64,000 bases of DNA from Antedon mediterranea (taxonomy: Eukaryota > Echinodermata > Crinoidea > Comatulida > Antedonidae): NCBI RefSeq assembly GCF_964355755.1, contig NC_092680.1, positions 10,953,001 to 11,017,000 of the forward strand. The letters are read 5' to 3'. Of the stretch, positions 36,075 to 48,960 are shown piece after piece. The position numbers and the translations under genes are program-made. The notes beneath the pieces were generated by a model. It saw only the letters and a list, made by a program, of their open reading frames with translations, was not told the DNA's origin and ran no database searches. Every line of letters begins with the position of its first letter. The stretch's first letter is position 1.

Positions 36075-37920
36075 TGGTCTAAAACGTCTCCAAATGCGAT
36101 TTGAAGCTTTTCTAAGCACTTTGGTGTTTTTATGTTAACAAGTTTTTTCGAAAATCACAAAATGTTCTAAAACGTCTCCAAATGCGATTTGAAGATATTG
36201 TGAGCACTTTGGTGTTTTTATGTTAAAAAGTTTTTTCGAAAATCACAAAATAGTCTAAAACGTCTCAAAATGCGATTTGAAGCTATTCTGTACACTTTGA
36301 TGTTTTGTGTGAAAAAGTTTTGTCGAAATGCTCAAAATGGTCTAAAACGTTTTTAAAACGATATTAAGCTATTTTGTGCTCTTTGATGTTTTTGTGTAAC
36401 CAAGTTTCATCGAAAATCACAAAATGGTCTAAAACGTCTCAAAATGCGATTTGAAGCTTTTCTAAGCACTTTGGTGTTTTTATGTTAAGAAGTTTTTTCG
36501 AAAATCACGAAATGGTCTAAAATGTCTCCAAATGCGATTTGAAGATATTCTGAGCACTTTGGTGTTTTTATGTTAAAAAGTTTTTTCGAAAATCACAAAA
36601 TGGTCTAAAACGTCTCCAAATGCGATTTGAAGCTCTTCTGTACACTTTGATGTTTTGTGTGAAAAAGTTTTGTCGAAATGCTCAAAATGGTCTAAAACGT
36701 TTTAAAATACGATATTAAGCTATTTTGTGCTCTTTGATGTTTTTGTGTAACCAAGTTTCATCGAAAATCACAAAATGGTCTAAAACGTCTTCAAATGCGA
36801 TTTGAAGCTATTCTGTACACTTTGATGTTTTTTGTGAAAAAGTTTTGTCAAAATGCTCAAAATGGTCTAAAACGTTTTTAAAACGATATTAAGCTATTTT
36901 GTGCTCTTTGATGTTTTTGTGTAACCAAGTTTCATCGAAAATCACAAAATTGTCTAAAACGTCTCCAAATGCGATTTGAAGCTTTTCTAAGCCCTTTGGT
37001 GTTTTTATGTTAACAAGTTTTTTTCGAAAATCACAAAATGGTCTAAAACGTTTCCAAATGCGATTTGAAGCTCTTCTGTACACTTTGATGTTTTGTGTGA
37101 AAAAGTTTTGTCGAAATTCTCAAAATGGTCTAAAACGTTTTTAAATACGATATTAAGCTGTTTTGGGCACTTTGATGATTTGTGTGAAAAGTTTTAACGA
37201 AATGCTCAAAATGGTCAAAAACGGTTTCTAATGTGATTTTAAGCACTTTGATGTTTTTGTGTAACCAAGTTTTTTCGAAAATCACAAAATGGTCTAAAAC
37301 GTCTCCAAATGCGATTTGAAGCTTTTCTAAGCACTTTGGTGTTTTTATGTTAACAAGTTTTTTCGAAAATCACAAAATGGTCTAAAACGTCTCCAAATGC
37401 GATTTGAAGATATTCTGAGCACTTTGGTGTTTTTATGTTAAAAAGTTTTTTCGAAAATCACAAAAAAGTCTAAAACGTCTCCAAATGCGATTTGAAGCTA
37501 TTCTGTACACTTTGATGTTTTGTGTGAAAAAGTTTTGTCGAAATGCTCAAAATGGTCTAAAACGTTTTTAAAACGATATTAAGCTATTTTGTGCTCTTTG
37601 ATGTTTTTGTGTAACCAAGTTTCATCGAAAATCACAAAATGGTCTAAAACGTCTCCAAATGCGATTTGAAGCTTTTCTAAGCACTTTGGTGTTTTTATGT
37701 TAACAAGTTTTTTCGAAAATCACGAAATTGTCTAAAATGTCTCCAAATGCGATTTTAAGATATTCTGAGCACTTTGGTGTTTTTATGTTAAAACGTTTTT
37801 TCGAAAATCACAAAATGGTCTAAAACGTCTCCAAATGCGATTTGAAGCTCTTCTGTACACTTTGATGTTTTGTGTGAAAAAGTTTTGTCGAAATGCTCAA
37901 AATGGTCTAAAACGTTTTTA
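36075..37920 (+). repeat. Block N, copy 3, including 1,566 bp unit 1
   Basis: Copy of 16,218-18,078 at offset 19,857. From about 36,355 it is also the first unit of a 1,566 bp tandem duplication. Landmarks repeated 1,566 bp later are cgttttaaaatacg (36,698 to 38,264) and gccctttgg (36,991 to 38,557). 1,566 is exactly 18 times 87. Confidence 0.85.
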
Positions 37921-38795
37921 AATACGATATTAAGCTATTTTGTGCTCTTTGATGTTTTTGTGTAACCAAGTTTCATCGAAAATCACAAAATGGTCTAAAA
38001 CGTCTCAAAATGCGATTTGAAGCTTTTCTAAGCACTTTGGTGTTTTTATGTTAAGAAGTTTTTTCGAAAATCACGAAATGGTCTAAAATGTCTCCAAATG
38101 CGATTTGAAGATATTCTAAGCACTTTGGTGTTTTTATGTTAAAAAGTTTTTTCGAACATCACAAAATGGTCTAAAACGTCTCCAAATGCGATTTGAAGCT
38201 CTTCTGTACACTTTGATGTTTTGTGTGAAAAAGTTTTGTCGAAATGCTCAAAATGGTCTAAAACGTTTTAAAATACGATATTAAGCTATTTTGTGCTCTT
38301 TGATGTTTTTGTGTAACCAAGTTTCATCGAAAATCACAAAATGGTCTAAAACGTCTTCAAATGCGATTTGAAGCTATTCTGTACACTTTGATGTTTTGTG
38401 TGAAAAAGTTTTGTCAAAAGGCTCAAAATGGTCTAAAACGTTTTTAAAACGATATTAAGCTATTTTGTGCTCTTTGATGTTTTTGTGTAACCAAGTTTCA
38501 TCGAAAATCACAAAATTGTCTAAAACGTCTCCAAATGCGATTTGAAGCTTTTCTAAGCCCTTTGGTGTTTTTATGTTAACAAGTTTTTTTCGAAAATCAC
38601 AAAATGGTCTAAAACGTTTCCAAATGCGATTTGAAGCTCTTCTGTACACTTTGATGTTTTGTGTGAAAAAGTTTTGTCGAAATTCTCAAAATGGTCTAAA
38701 ACGTTTTTAAATACGATATTAAGCTGTTTTGGGCACTTTGATGATTTGTGTGAAAAGTTTTAACGAAATGCTCAAAATGGTCAAAAACGGTTTCT
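37921..38795 (+). repeat. 1,566 bp duplication, unit 2, truncated
   Basis: Repeats about 36,355-37,229. It ends at about 38,796 in a hybrid monomer whose type I head (cggtttctaatgcgatttt) joins a J tail (aagcttttctaagcac). Private differences are gaacatcac near 38,155 and gtcaaaaggctc near 38,413. Confidence 0.82.
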
Positions 38796-38948
38796 AATGC
38801 GATTTTAAGCTTTTCTAAGCACTTTGGTGTTTTTATGTTAACAAGTTTTTTCGAAAATCACAAAATGGTCTAAAACGTCTCCAAATGCGATTTGAAGCTT
38901 TTCTAAGCACTTTGATTTTTTATGTTAACAAGTTTTGTCGAAATGCTC
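38774..38948 (+). repeat. Two consecutive hybrid monomers
   Basis: 38,774-38,861 is an I head fused to a J tail (88 bp). 38,862-38,948 is a J head fused to an A tail, with a damaged joint reading cactttgattttttatg. Both keep normal monomer length, so the exchanges were in register. They mark the breakpoint between the block N copy and the following D-tagged block. Confidence 0.82.
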
Positions 38949-40817
38949 AAAATGGTCTAAAACGTTTTTAAATACGATATTAAGCTATTTTGTGATCTTT
39001 GATGTTTTTGTGTGAAAAGTTTTATCGAAATGCTCAAAATGGTCTAAAACGGTTTAAAATGCGATTTGAAGCTATTCTGTACACTTTGAAGTTTTTTGTG
39101 AAAAAGTTTTCTCGAAATGCTCAAAATGGTCTAAAACGTTTTTATATACCATATTAACCTATTTTGGGCACTTTGATGTTTTTTGTGAAAAGTTTTATCG
39201 AAATGCTCAAAATGGTCTAAAACGGTTTTCTATTGTGATTTTAAGCACTTTGATGATTTTGTGTAACCAAGTTTCATCGAAATGTACAAAATGGTCTAAA
39301 ACGTCTCCAAATGCGATTTGAAGCTATTCTAAGTACTTTTGTGTTTTTATGTTAACAAGTTTTTTCGAAAATCACAAAATGGTCTAAAACGTCTTCAAAT
39401 GCGATTTGAAGCTATTCTGTACACTTTGATGTTTTGTGTGAAAAAGTTTTGTCGAAATGCTCAAAATGGTCTAAAACGTTTTTAAATACGATATTAAGCT
39501 ATTTTGTGATCTTTGATGTTTTTGTGTGAAAAGTTTTATCGAAATGCTCAAAATGGTCTGAAACGGTTTCTAATGCGATTTGAAGCTATTCTGTACACTT
39601 TGAAGTTTTTTGTGAAAAAGTTTTCTCGAAATGCTCAAAATGGTCTAAAACGTTTTTATATACCATATTAAGCTAATTTGTGCACTTTGATGTTTTTTTG
39701 TGAAAAGTTTTATCGAAATGCTCAAAATGGTCTAAAACGGTTTCTATTGTGATTTTAAGCACTTTGATGATTTTGTGTAACCAAGTTTCATCGAAATGTA
39801 CAAAATGGTCTAAAACGTCTCCAAATGCGATTTGAAGCTTTTCTAAGCACTTTTGTGTTTTTATGTTAACAAGTTTTTTTGAAAATCACAAAATGGTCTA
39901 AAACGTCTCCAAATGCGATTTGAAGATATTCTGAGCACTTTGGTGTTTTTATGTTAAAAAGTTTTTTCGAAAATCACAAAATAGTCTAAAACGTCTCAAA
40001 ATGCGATTTGAAGCTATTCTGTACACTTTGATGTTTTGTGTAAAAAAGTTTTGTCGAAATGCTCAAAATGGTCTAAAACGTTTTTAAAACGATATTAAGC
40101 TATTTTGTGCTCTTTGATGTTTTTGTGTAACCAAGTTTCATCGAAAATCACAAAATGGTCTAAAACGTCTCAAAATGCGATTTGAAGCTTTTCTAAGCAC
40201 TTTGGTGTTTTTATGTTAAGAAGTTTTTTCGAAAATCACGAAATGGTCTAAAATGTCTCCAAATGCGATTTGAAGATATTCTGAGCACTTTGGTGTTTTT
40301 ATGTTAAAAAGTTTTTTCGAAAATCACAAAATGGTCTAAAACGTCTTCAAATGCGATTTGAAGCTATTCTGTACACTTTGATGTTTTGTGTGAAAAAGTT
40401 TTGTCAAAATGCTCAAAATGGTCTAAAACGTTTTTAAAACGATATTAAGCTATTTTGTGCTCTTTGATGTTTTTGTGTAACCAAGTTTCATCAAAAATCA
40501 CAAAATTGTCTAAAACGTCTCCAAATGCGATTTGAAGCTTTTCTAAGCACTTTGGTGTTTTTATGTTAACAAGTTTTTTTCGAAAATCACAAAATGGTCT
40601 AAAACGTTTTTAAATACGATATTAAGCTGTTTTGGGCACTTTGATGATTTGTGTGAAAAGTTTTAACGAAATGCTCAAAATGGTCAAAAACGGTTTCTAA
40701 TGTGATTTTAAGCACTTTGATGTTTTTGTGTAACCAAGTTTTTTCGAAAATCACAAAATGGTCTAAAACGTCTCCAAATGCGATTTGAAGCTTTTCTAAG
40801 CACTTTGGTGTTTTTAT
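38949..40817 (+). repeat. D-tagged block and first A-B'-J-G run
   Basis: Begins with B-C-D-E-F carrying acctattttgggcac (near 39,155), as at 32,990-33,290. It continues through G-A-B'-J-G-A-B'-J-H-I-J. From about 40,005 it is repeated downstream, at offset 1,154 first and 1,329 later; the 175 bp difference is two extra monomers in the downstream copy at about 41,506-41,680. Confidence 0.78.
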
Positions 40818-40868
40818 CTATTCTGCACACTTTGATGTTTTGTGTGAAAAAGTTTTGTCGAAATACTC
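40755..40868 (+). repeat. 114 bp fused monomer, out-of-register junction
   Basis: Core sites 40,755 and 40,869 are 114 bp apart. A J monomer stops at ggtgtttttat (40,817) and is followed by ctattctgcacac of type A. The overlap of middle segments adds 27 bp. This is one of only two over-length monomers I saw. Confidence 0.88.
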
Positions 40869-41926
40869 AAAATGGTCTAAAACGTTTTTAAAATGATATT
40901 AAGCTATTTTGTGCTCTTTGATGTTTTTGTGTAACCAAGTTTCATCGAAAATCACAAAATGGTCTAAAACGTCTCCAAATGCGATTTGAAGCTTTTCTAA
41001 GCACTTTGGTGTTTTTATGTTAACAAGTTTTTTCGAAAATCACAAAATGGTCTAAAACGTCTCCAAATGCGATTTGAAGATATTCTGAGCACTTTGGTGT
41101 TTTTATGTTAAAAAGTTTTTTCGAAAATCACAAAATAGTCTAAAACGTCTCAAAATGCGATTTGAAGCTATTCTGTACACTTTGATGTTTTGTGTGAAAA
41201 AGTTTTGTCGAAATGCTCAAAATGGTCTAAAACGTTTTTAAAACGATATTAAGCTATTTTGTGCTCTTTGATGTTTTTGTGTAACCAAGATTCATCGAAA
41301 ATCACAAAATGGTCTAAAACGTCTCAAAATGCGATTTGAAGCTTTTCTAAGCACTTTGGTGTTTTTATGTTAAGAAGTTTTTTCGAAAATCACGAAATGG
41401 TCTAAAATGTCTCCAAATGCGATTTGAAGATATTCTGAGCACTTTGGTGTTTTTATGTTAAAAAGTTTTTTCGAAAATCACAAAATGGTCTAAAACGTCT
41501 CCAAATGCGATTTGAAGCTCTTCTGTACACTTTGATGTTTTGTGTGAAAAAGTTTTGTCGAAATGCTCAAAATGGTCTAAAACGTTTTTAAATACGATAT
41601 TAAGCTATTTTGTGCTCTTTGATGTTTTTGTGTAACCAAGTTTCATCGAAAATCACAAAATGGTCTAAAACGTCTTCAAATGCGATTTGAAGCTATTCTG
41701 TACACTTTGATGTTTTGTGTGAAAAAGTTTTGTCAAAATGCTCAAAATGGTCTAAAACGTTTTTAAAACGATATTAAGCTATTTTGTGCTCTTTGATGTT
41801 TTTGTGTAACCAAGTTTCATCAAAAATCACAAAATTGTCTAAAACGTCTCCAAATGCGATTTGAAGCTTTTCTAAGCACTTTGGTGTTTTTATGTTAACA
41901 AGTTTTTTTCGAAAATCACAAAATGG
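40818..41926 (+). repeat. Second A-B'-J-G run
   Basis: A (with ctgcacac)-B'-J-G-A-B'-J-G-A-B'-A-B'-J order. Shares aagattcatcg only here (near 41,289). The tcaaaaatcacaaaattgtc stretch at 41,820 repeats that at 40,491 with offset 1,329. Confidence 0.75.
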
Positions 41927-43880
41927 TCTAAAACGTTTTTAAATACGATATTAAGCTGTTTTGGGCACTTTGATGATTTGTGTGAAAAGTTTTAACGAAA
42001 TGCTCAAAATGGTCAAAAACGGTTTCTAATGTGATTTTAAGCACTTTGATGTTTTTGTGTAACCAAGTTTTTTCGAAAATCACAAAATGGTCTAAAACGT
42101 CTCCAAATGCGATTTGAAGCTTTTCTAAGCACTTTGGTGTTTTTATGTTAACAAGTTTTTTCGAAAATCACAAAATGGTCTAAAACGTCTCCAAATGCGA
42201 TTTGAAGATATTCTGAGCACTTTGGTGTTTTTATGTTAAAAAGTTTTTTCGAAAATCACAAAATAGTCTAAAACGTCTCCAAATGCGATTTGAAGCTATT
42301 CTGTACACTTTGATGTTTTGTGTGAAAAAGTTTTGTCGAAATGCTCAAAATGGTCTAAAACGTTTTTAAAACGATATTAAGCTATTTTGTGCTCTTTGAT
42401 GTTTTTGTGTAACCAAGTTTCATCGAAAATCACAAAATGGTCTAAAACGTCTCCAAATGCGATTTGAAGCTTTTCTAAGCACTTTGGTGTTTTTATGTTA
42501 ACAAGTTTTTTCGAAAATCACGAAATTGTCTAAAATGTCTCCAAATGCGATTTTAAGATATTCTGAGCACTTTGGTGTTTTTATGTTAAAACGTTTTTTC
42601 GAAAATCACAAAATGGTCTAAAACGTCTCCAAATGCGATTTGAAGCTCTTCTGTACACTTTGATGTTTTGTGTGAAAAAGTTTTGTCGAAATGCTCAAAA
42701 TGGTCTAAAACGTTTTTAAATACGATATTAAGGTGTTTTATGCAGTTTGATGATTTGTGTGAAAAGTTTTAACGAAATGCTCAAAATGGTCTAAAACGGT
42801 TTCTAATGCGATTTGAAGCTATTCTGTACACTTTGAAGTTTTTTGTGAAAAAGTTTTTTCGAAATGCTCAAAATGGTCTAAAACGTTTTTATATACCATA
42901 TTAAGCTATTTTGTGCACTTTGATGTTTTTTGTGAAAAGTTTTATCGAAATGCTCAAAATGGTCTGAAACGGTTTCTATTGTGATTTTAAGCACTTTGAT
43001 GATTTTGTGTAACCAAGTTTCATCGAAATGTACAAAATGGTCTAAAACGTCTCCAAATGCGATTTGAAGCTATTCTAAGTACTTTTGTGTTTTTATGTTA
43101 ACAAGTTTTTTCGAAAATCACGAAATGGTCTAAAATGTCTCCAAATGCGATTTGAAGATATTCTGAGCACTTTGGTGTTTTTATGTTAAAAAGTTTTGTC
43201 GAAATGCTCAAAATGGTCTAAAACGTTTTTAAATACGATATTAAGCTATTTTGTGATCTTTGATGTTTTTGTGTGAAAAGTTTTATCGAAATGCTCAAAA
43301 TGGTCTAAAACGGTTTCTATTGTGATTTTAAGCACTTTGATGATTTTGTGTAACCAAGTTTCATCGAAATGTACAAAATGGTCTAAAACGTCTCCAAATG
43401 CGATTTGAAGCTATTCTAAGTACTTTTGTGGTTTTATGTTAACAAGTTTTTTCGAAAATCACGAAATGGTCTAAAACGTCTTCAAATGCGATTTGAAGCT
43501 ATTCTGTACACTTTGATGTTTTGTGTGAAAAAGTTTTGTCGAAATGCTCAAAATGGTCTAAAACGTTTTTAAATACGATATTAAGCTATTTTGTGATCTT
43601 TGATGTTTTTGTGTGAAAAGTTTTATCGAAATGCTCAAAATGGTCTAAAACGGTTTCTATTGTGATTTTAAGCACTTTGATGATTTTGTGTAACCAAGTT
43701 TCATCGAAATGTACAAAATGGTCTAAAACGTCTCCAAATGCGATTTGAAGCTATTCTAAGTACTTTTGTGTTTTTATGTTAACAAGTTTTTTCGAAAATC
43801 ACAAAATGGTCTAAAACGTCTTCAAATGCGATTTGAAGCTATTCTGTACACTTTGATGTTTTGTGTGAAAAAGTTTTGTC
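41927..43880 (+). repeat. Copy of 17,272-19,225 (offset 24,655)
   Basis: Landmarks gattttaagatattc (42,549), ctgttttgggcac (41,956) and ttgtggtttt (43,426) are all 24,655 bp from their counterparts. Local change: aaggtgttttatgcag near 42,732 where the other copy has aagctgttttgtgcag. The match ends at type B' versus type B around 43,880. Confidence 0.85.
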
Positions 43881-44044
43881 GAAATGCTCAAAATGGTCTA
43901 AAACGTTTTTAAATACGATATTAAGCTATTTTGTGATCTTTGATGTTTTTGTGTGAAAAGTTTTATCAAAATGCTCAAAATGGTCTGAAACGGTTTCTAA
44001 TGCGATTTGAAGCTATTCTGTACACTTTGAAGTTTTGTGTGAAA
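43881..44044 (+). repeat. B-C run leading into block M partial copy
   Basis: Type B with tatcaaaatgc and type C with cactttgaagttttg, as in 24,600-24,710. It ends in a hybrid at about 44,040, where a C monomer (gtgtgaaaaag) is continued by ttttttcgaaaatcac of a G/J tail. Confidence 0.75.
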
Positions 44045-47000
44045 AAGTTTTTTCGAAAATCACGAAATGGTCTAAAATGTCTCCAAATGCGATTTGAAGA
44101 TATTCTGAGCACTTTGATGTTTTTGTGTGAAAAGTTTTATCGAAATGCTCAAAATGGTCTAAAACGGTTTCTAATGCGATTTGAAGCTATTCTGTACACT
44201 TTGAAGTTTTTGGTGAAAAAGTTTTCTCGAAATGCTCAAAATGGTCTAAAACGTTTTTATATACCATATTAAGCTATTTTGTGCACTTTTATGTTTTGTG
44301 TGAAAAAGTTTTGTCGAAATGCTCAAAATGGTCTAAAACGTTTTTAAATACGATATTAAGCTGTTTTGTGCACTTTGATGATTTGTGTGAAAAGTTTTAA
44401 CGAAATGCTCAAAATGGTCTAAAACGGTTTCTAATGTGATTTTAAGCACTTTGATGTTTTTGTGTAACCAAGTTTTTTCGAAAATCACAAAATGGTCTAA
44501 AACGTCTCCAAATGCGATTTGAAGCTTTTCTAAGCACTTTGGTGTTTTTATGTTAACAAGTTTTTTCGAAAATCACAAAATGGTCTAAAACGTCTCCAAA
44601 TGCGATTTGAGGATATTCTGAGCACTTTGGTGTTTTTATGTTAAAAAGTTTTTTCGAAAATCACAAAATGGTCTAAAACGTCTCAAAATGCGATTTGAAG
44701 CTATTCTGTACACTTTGATGTTTTGTGTGAAAAAGTTTTGTCGAAATGCTCCAAATGGTCTAAAACGTTTTTAAAACGATATTAAGCTATTTTGTGCTCT
44801 TTGATGTTTTTGTGTAACCAAGTTTCATCGAAATCAACAAAATGGTCTAATACGTCTCCAAATGCGATTTGAAGCTTTTCCAAGCACTTTGCTGTTTTTA
44901 TGTTAACAAGTTTTTTCGAAAATCACAAAATGGTCTAAAACGTCTTCAAATGCGATTTGAAGCTATTCTGTACACTTTGATGTTTTGTGTGAAAAAGTTT
45001 TGTCGAAATGCTCAAAATGGTCTAAAACGTTTTTAAATACGATATTAAGCTATTTTGTGATCTTTGATGTTTTTGTGTGAAAAGTTTTATCGAAATGCTC
45101 AAAATGGTCTAAAACGGTTTCTAATGCGATTTGAAGCTATTCGGTACACTTTGAAGTTTTTTGTGAAAAAGTTTTCTCGAAATGCTCAAAATGGTCTAAA
45201 AAGTTTTTATATACCATATTAAGCTATTTTGTGCACTTTGATGTTTTTTGTGAAAAGTTTTATCGAAATGCTCAAAATGGTCTAAAACGGTTTCTATTGT
45301 GATTTTAAGCACTTTGATGATTTTGTGTAACCAAGTTTCATCGAATGGTACAAAATGGTCTAAAACGTCTGCAAATGCGATTTGAAGCTATTCTAAGTAC
45401 TTTTGTGTTTTTATGTTAACAAGTTTTTTCGAAAATCACAAAATGGTCTAAAACGTCTTCAAATGCGATTTGAAGCTATTCTGTACACTTTGATGTTTTG
45501 TGTGAAAAAGTTTTGTCGAAATGCTCAAAATGGTCTAAAACGTTTTTAAATACGATATTAAGCTATTTTTTGATCTTTGATGTTTTTGTGTGAAAAGTTT
45601 TATCGAAATGCTCAAAATGGTCTAAAACGGTTTCTAATGCGATTTGAAGCTATTCTGTACACTTTGAAGTTTTTTGTGAAAAAGTTTTCTCGAAATGCTC
45701 AAAATGGTCTAAAACGTTTTTATATACCATATTAAGCTATTTTGTGCACTTTGATGTTTTTTGTGAAAAGTTTTATCGAAATTCTCAAAATGGTCTAAAA
45801 CGGTTTCTATTGTGACTTTAAGCACTTTGATGATTTTGTGTAACCAAGTTTCATCGAAATGTACAAAATGGTCTAAAACGTCTCCAAATGCGATTTTAAG
45901 CTCTTCTGTACACTTTGATGTTTTGTGTGAAAAAGTTTTGTCGAAATTCTCAAAATGGTCTAAAACGTTTTTAAATATGATATTAAGCTGTTTTGTGCAC
46001 TTTGATGATTTGTGTGAAAAGTTTTAACGAAATGCTCAAAATGGTCAAAAACGGTTTCTAATGTGATTTTAAACACTTTGATGTTTTTGTGTAACCAAGT
46101 TTTTTCAAAAATCACAAAATGGTCTAAAACGTCTCCAAATGCGATTTGAAGCTTTTCTAAGCACTTTGGTGTTTTTATGTTAACAAGTTTTTTCGAAAAT
46201 CACAAAATGGTCTAAAACGTCTCCAAATGCGATTTGAAGATATTCTGAGCACTTTGGTGTTTTTATGTTAAAAAGTTTTTTCGAAAATCACAAAATAGTC
46301 TAAACCGTCTCAAAATGCGATTTGAAGCTATTCTGTACACTTTGATGTTTTGTGTGAAAAAGTTTTGTCGAAATGCTCAAAATGGTCTAAAACGTTTTTA
46401 AAACGATATTAAGCTATTTTGTGCTCTTTGATGTTTTTGTGTAACCAAGTTTCATCGAAAATCACAAAATGGTCTAAAACGTCTCCAAATGCGATTTGAA
46501 GCTTTTCTAAGCACTTTGGTGTTTTTATGTTAACAAGTTTTTTCGAAAATCACGAAATGGTCTAAAATGTCTCCAAATGCGATTTGAAGATATTCTGAGC
46601 ACTTTGGTGTTTTTATGTTAAAACGTTTTTTCGAAAATCACAAAATGGTCTAAAACGTCTCCAAATGCGATTTGAAGCTCTTCTGTACACTTTGATGTTT
46701 TGTGTGAAAAAGTTTTGTCGAAATGCTCAAAATGGTCTAAAACGTTTTTAAATACGATATTAAGCTGTTTTGTGCAGTTTGATGATTTGTGTGAAAAGTT
46801 TTAACGAAATGCTCAAAATGGTCTAAAACGGTTTCTAATGTGATTTTAAGCACTTTGATGTTTTTGTGTAACCAAGTTTTTTCGAAAATCACAAAATGGT
46901 CTAAAACGTCTCCAAATGCGATTTGAAGCTTTTCTAAGCACTTTGGTGTTTTTATGTTAACAAGTTTTTTCGAAAAACACAAAATGGTCTAAAACGTCTC

Positions 47001-47344
47001 CAAATGCGATTTGAAGCTATTCTGCACACTTTGATGTTTTGTGTGAAAAAGTTTTGTCGAAATACTCAAAATGGTCTAAAACGTTTTTAAAACGATATTA
47101 AGCTATTTTGTGCTCTTTGATGTTTTTGTGTAACCAAGTTTCATCGAAATCAACAAAATGGTCTAATACGTCTCCAAATGCGATTTGAAGCTTTTCCAAG
47201 CACTTTGCTTTTTTTATGTTAACAAGTTTTTTCGAAAATCAAAAAATGGTCTAAAACGTCTTCAAATGCGATTTGAAGCTATTCTGTACACTTTGATGTT
47301 TTGTGTGAAAAAGTTTTGTCGAAATGCTCAAAATGGTCTAAAAC
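44045..47344 (+). repeat. Block M, copy 3 (3.3 kb)
   Basis: Copy of 28,561-31,860 at offset 15,484: the G/B hybrid at 44,087 matches 28,603, and the A-H boundary at 46,737 matches 31,253. It also matches 55,216-58,5xx at offset 11,171, then 11,170. Private changes are gctccaaatgg at 44,748, tcgaatggtac near 45,342 and atcaaaaaatgg near 47,238. Confidence 0.85.
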
Positions 47345-48960
47345 GGTTTCTAATGCGATTTGAAGCTATTCTGTACACTTTGAAGTTTTTTGTGAAAAAG
47401 TTTTCTCGAAATGCTCAAAATGGTCTAAAACGTTTTTATATACCATATTAAGCTATTTTGTGCACTTTTATGTTTTGTGTGAAAAAGTTTTGTCGACATT
47501 CTCAAAATGGTCTAAAACGTTTTTAAATACGATATTAAGCTGTTTTGTGCACTTTGATGATTTGTGTGAAAAGTTTTAACGAAATGCTCAAAATGGTCAA
47601 AAACGGTTTCTAATGTGATTTTAAGCACTTTGATGTTTTTGTGTAACCAAGTTTTTTCAAAAATAACAAAATGGTCTAAAACGTCTCCAAATGCGATTTG
47701 AAGCTTTTCTAAGCACTTTTGTGTTTTTATGTTAACAAGTTTTTTCGAAAATCACAAAATGGTCTAAAACGTCTTCAAATGCGATTTGAAGATATTCTGA
47801 GCACTTTGGTGTTTTTATGTTAAAAAGTTTTTTCGAAAATCACAAAATAGTCTAAAACGTCTCCAAATGCGATTTGAAGCTATTCTGTACACTTTGATGT
47901 TTTGTGTGAAAAAGTTTTGTCGAAATGCTCAAAATGGTCTAAAACGTTTTTAAAACGATATTAAGCTATTTTGTGCTCTTTGATGTTTTTGTGTAACCAA
48001 GTTTCATCGAAAATCACAAAATGGTCTAAAACGTCTCCAAATGCGATTTGAAGCTTTTCTAAGCACTTTGGTGTTTTTATGTTAACAAGTTTTTTCGAAA
48101 ATCTTGAAATGGTCTAAAATGTCTCCAAATGCGATTTGAAGATATTCTGAGCACTTTGGTGTTTTTATGTTAAAAAGTTTTTTCGAAAATCACAAAATGG
48201 TCTAAAACGTCTCCAAATGCGATTTGAAGCTCTTCTGTACACTTTGATGTTTTGTGTGAAAAAGATTTGTCGATATGCTCAAAATGGTCTAAAACGTTTT
48301 TAAATACGATATTAAGCTGTTTTGTGCACTTTAATGATTTGTGTGAAAAGTTTTACGAAATGCTCAAAATGGTCTAAAACGGTTTCTAATGTGATTTTAA
48401 GCACTTTGATGTTTTTGTGTAACCAAGTTTTTTCGAAAATCACAAAATGGTCTAAAACGTCTCCAAATGCGATTTGAAGCTTTTCTAAGCACTTTGGTGT
48501 TTTTATGTTAACAAGTTTTTTCGAAAATCACAAAATGGTCTAAAACGTCTCCAAATGCGATTTGAGGATATTCTGAGCACTTTGGTGTTTTTATGTTAAA
48601 AAGTTTTTTCGAAAATCACAAAATGGTCTAAAACGTCTCCAAATGCGATTTGAAGCTATTCTGTACACTTTGATGTTTTGTGTGAAAAAGTTTTGTCGAA
48701 ATGCTCAAAATGGTCTAAAACGTTTTTAAAACGATATTAAGCTATTTTGTGCTCTTTGATGTTTTTGTGTAACCAAGTTTCATCGAAATCAACAAAATGG
48801 TCTAATACGTCTCCAAATGCGATTTGAAGTTTTTCCAAGCACTTTGCTGTTTTTATGTTAACAAGTTTTTTCGAAAATCACAAAATGGTCTAAAACGTCT
48901 TCAAATGCGATTTGAAGCTATTCTGTACACTTTGATGTTTTGTGTGAAAAAGTTTTGTCG
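47345..48960 (+). repeat. 1.6 kb block returning at 61,045-62,661
   Basis: Offset 13,700, later 13,701. Unmistakable shared variants are atcttgaaatgg (48,101 and 61,801), aaaagatttgtcgatatgc (48,261 and 61,961) and gaagtttttccaag (48,827 region and 62,528 region). This copy lost one A in gttttacgaaatgc near 48,351. Confidence 0.87.

Noticed and set aside
43940-44272. Longest open frame, 110 codons on the + strand (and 13 other + strand frames of 61-88 codons)
   Set aside because: It consists of satellite monomers read in the frame that happens to lack stops. 87 bp is 29 codons, so the same 29-residue string repeats. The frames start and end inside monomers, have no separate composition and appear wherever the same monomer order occurs.
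45812-46027. 71-codon frame with a different peptide
   Set aside because: It is a type E-A-H run read in another frame after the 78 bp monomer shifts the phase. No independent evidence of coding.
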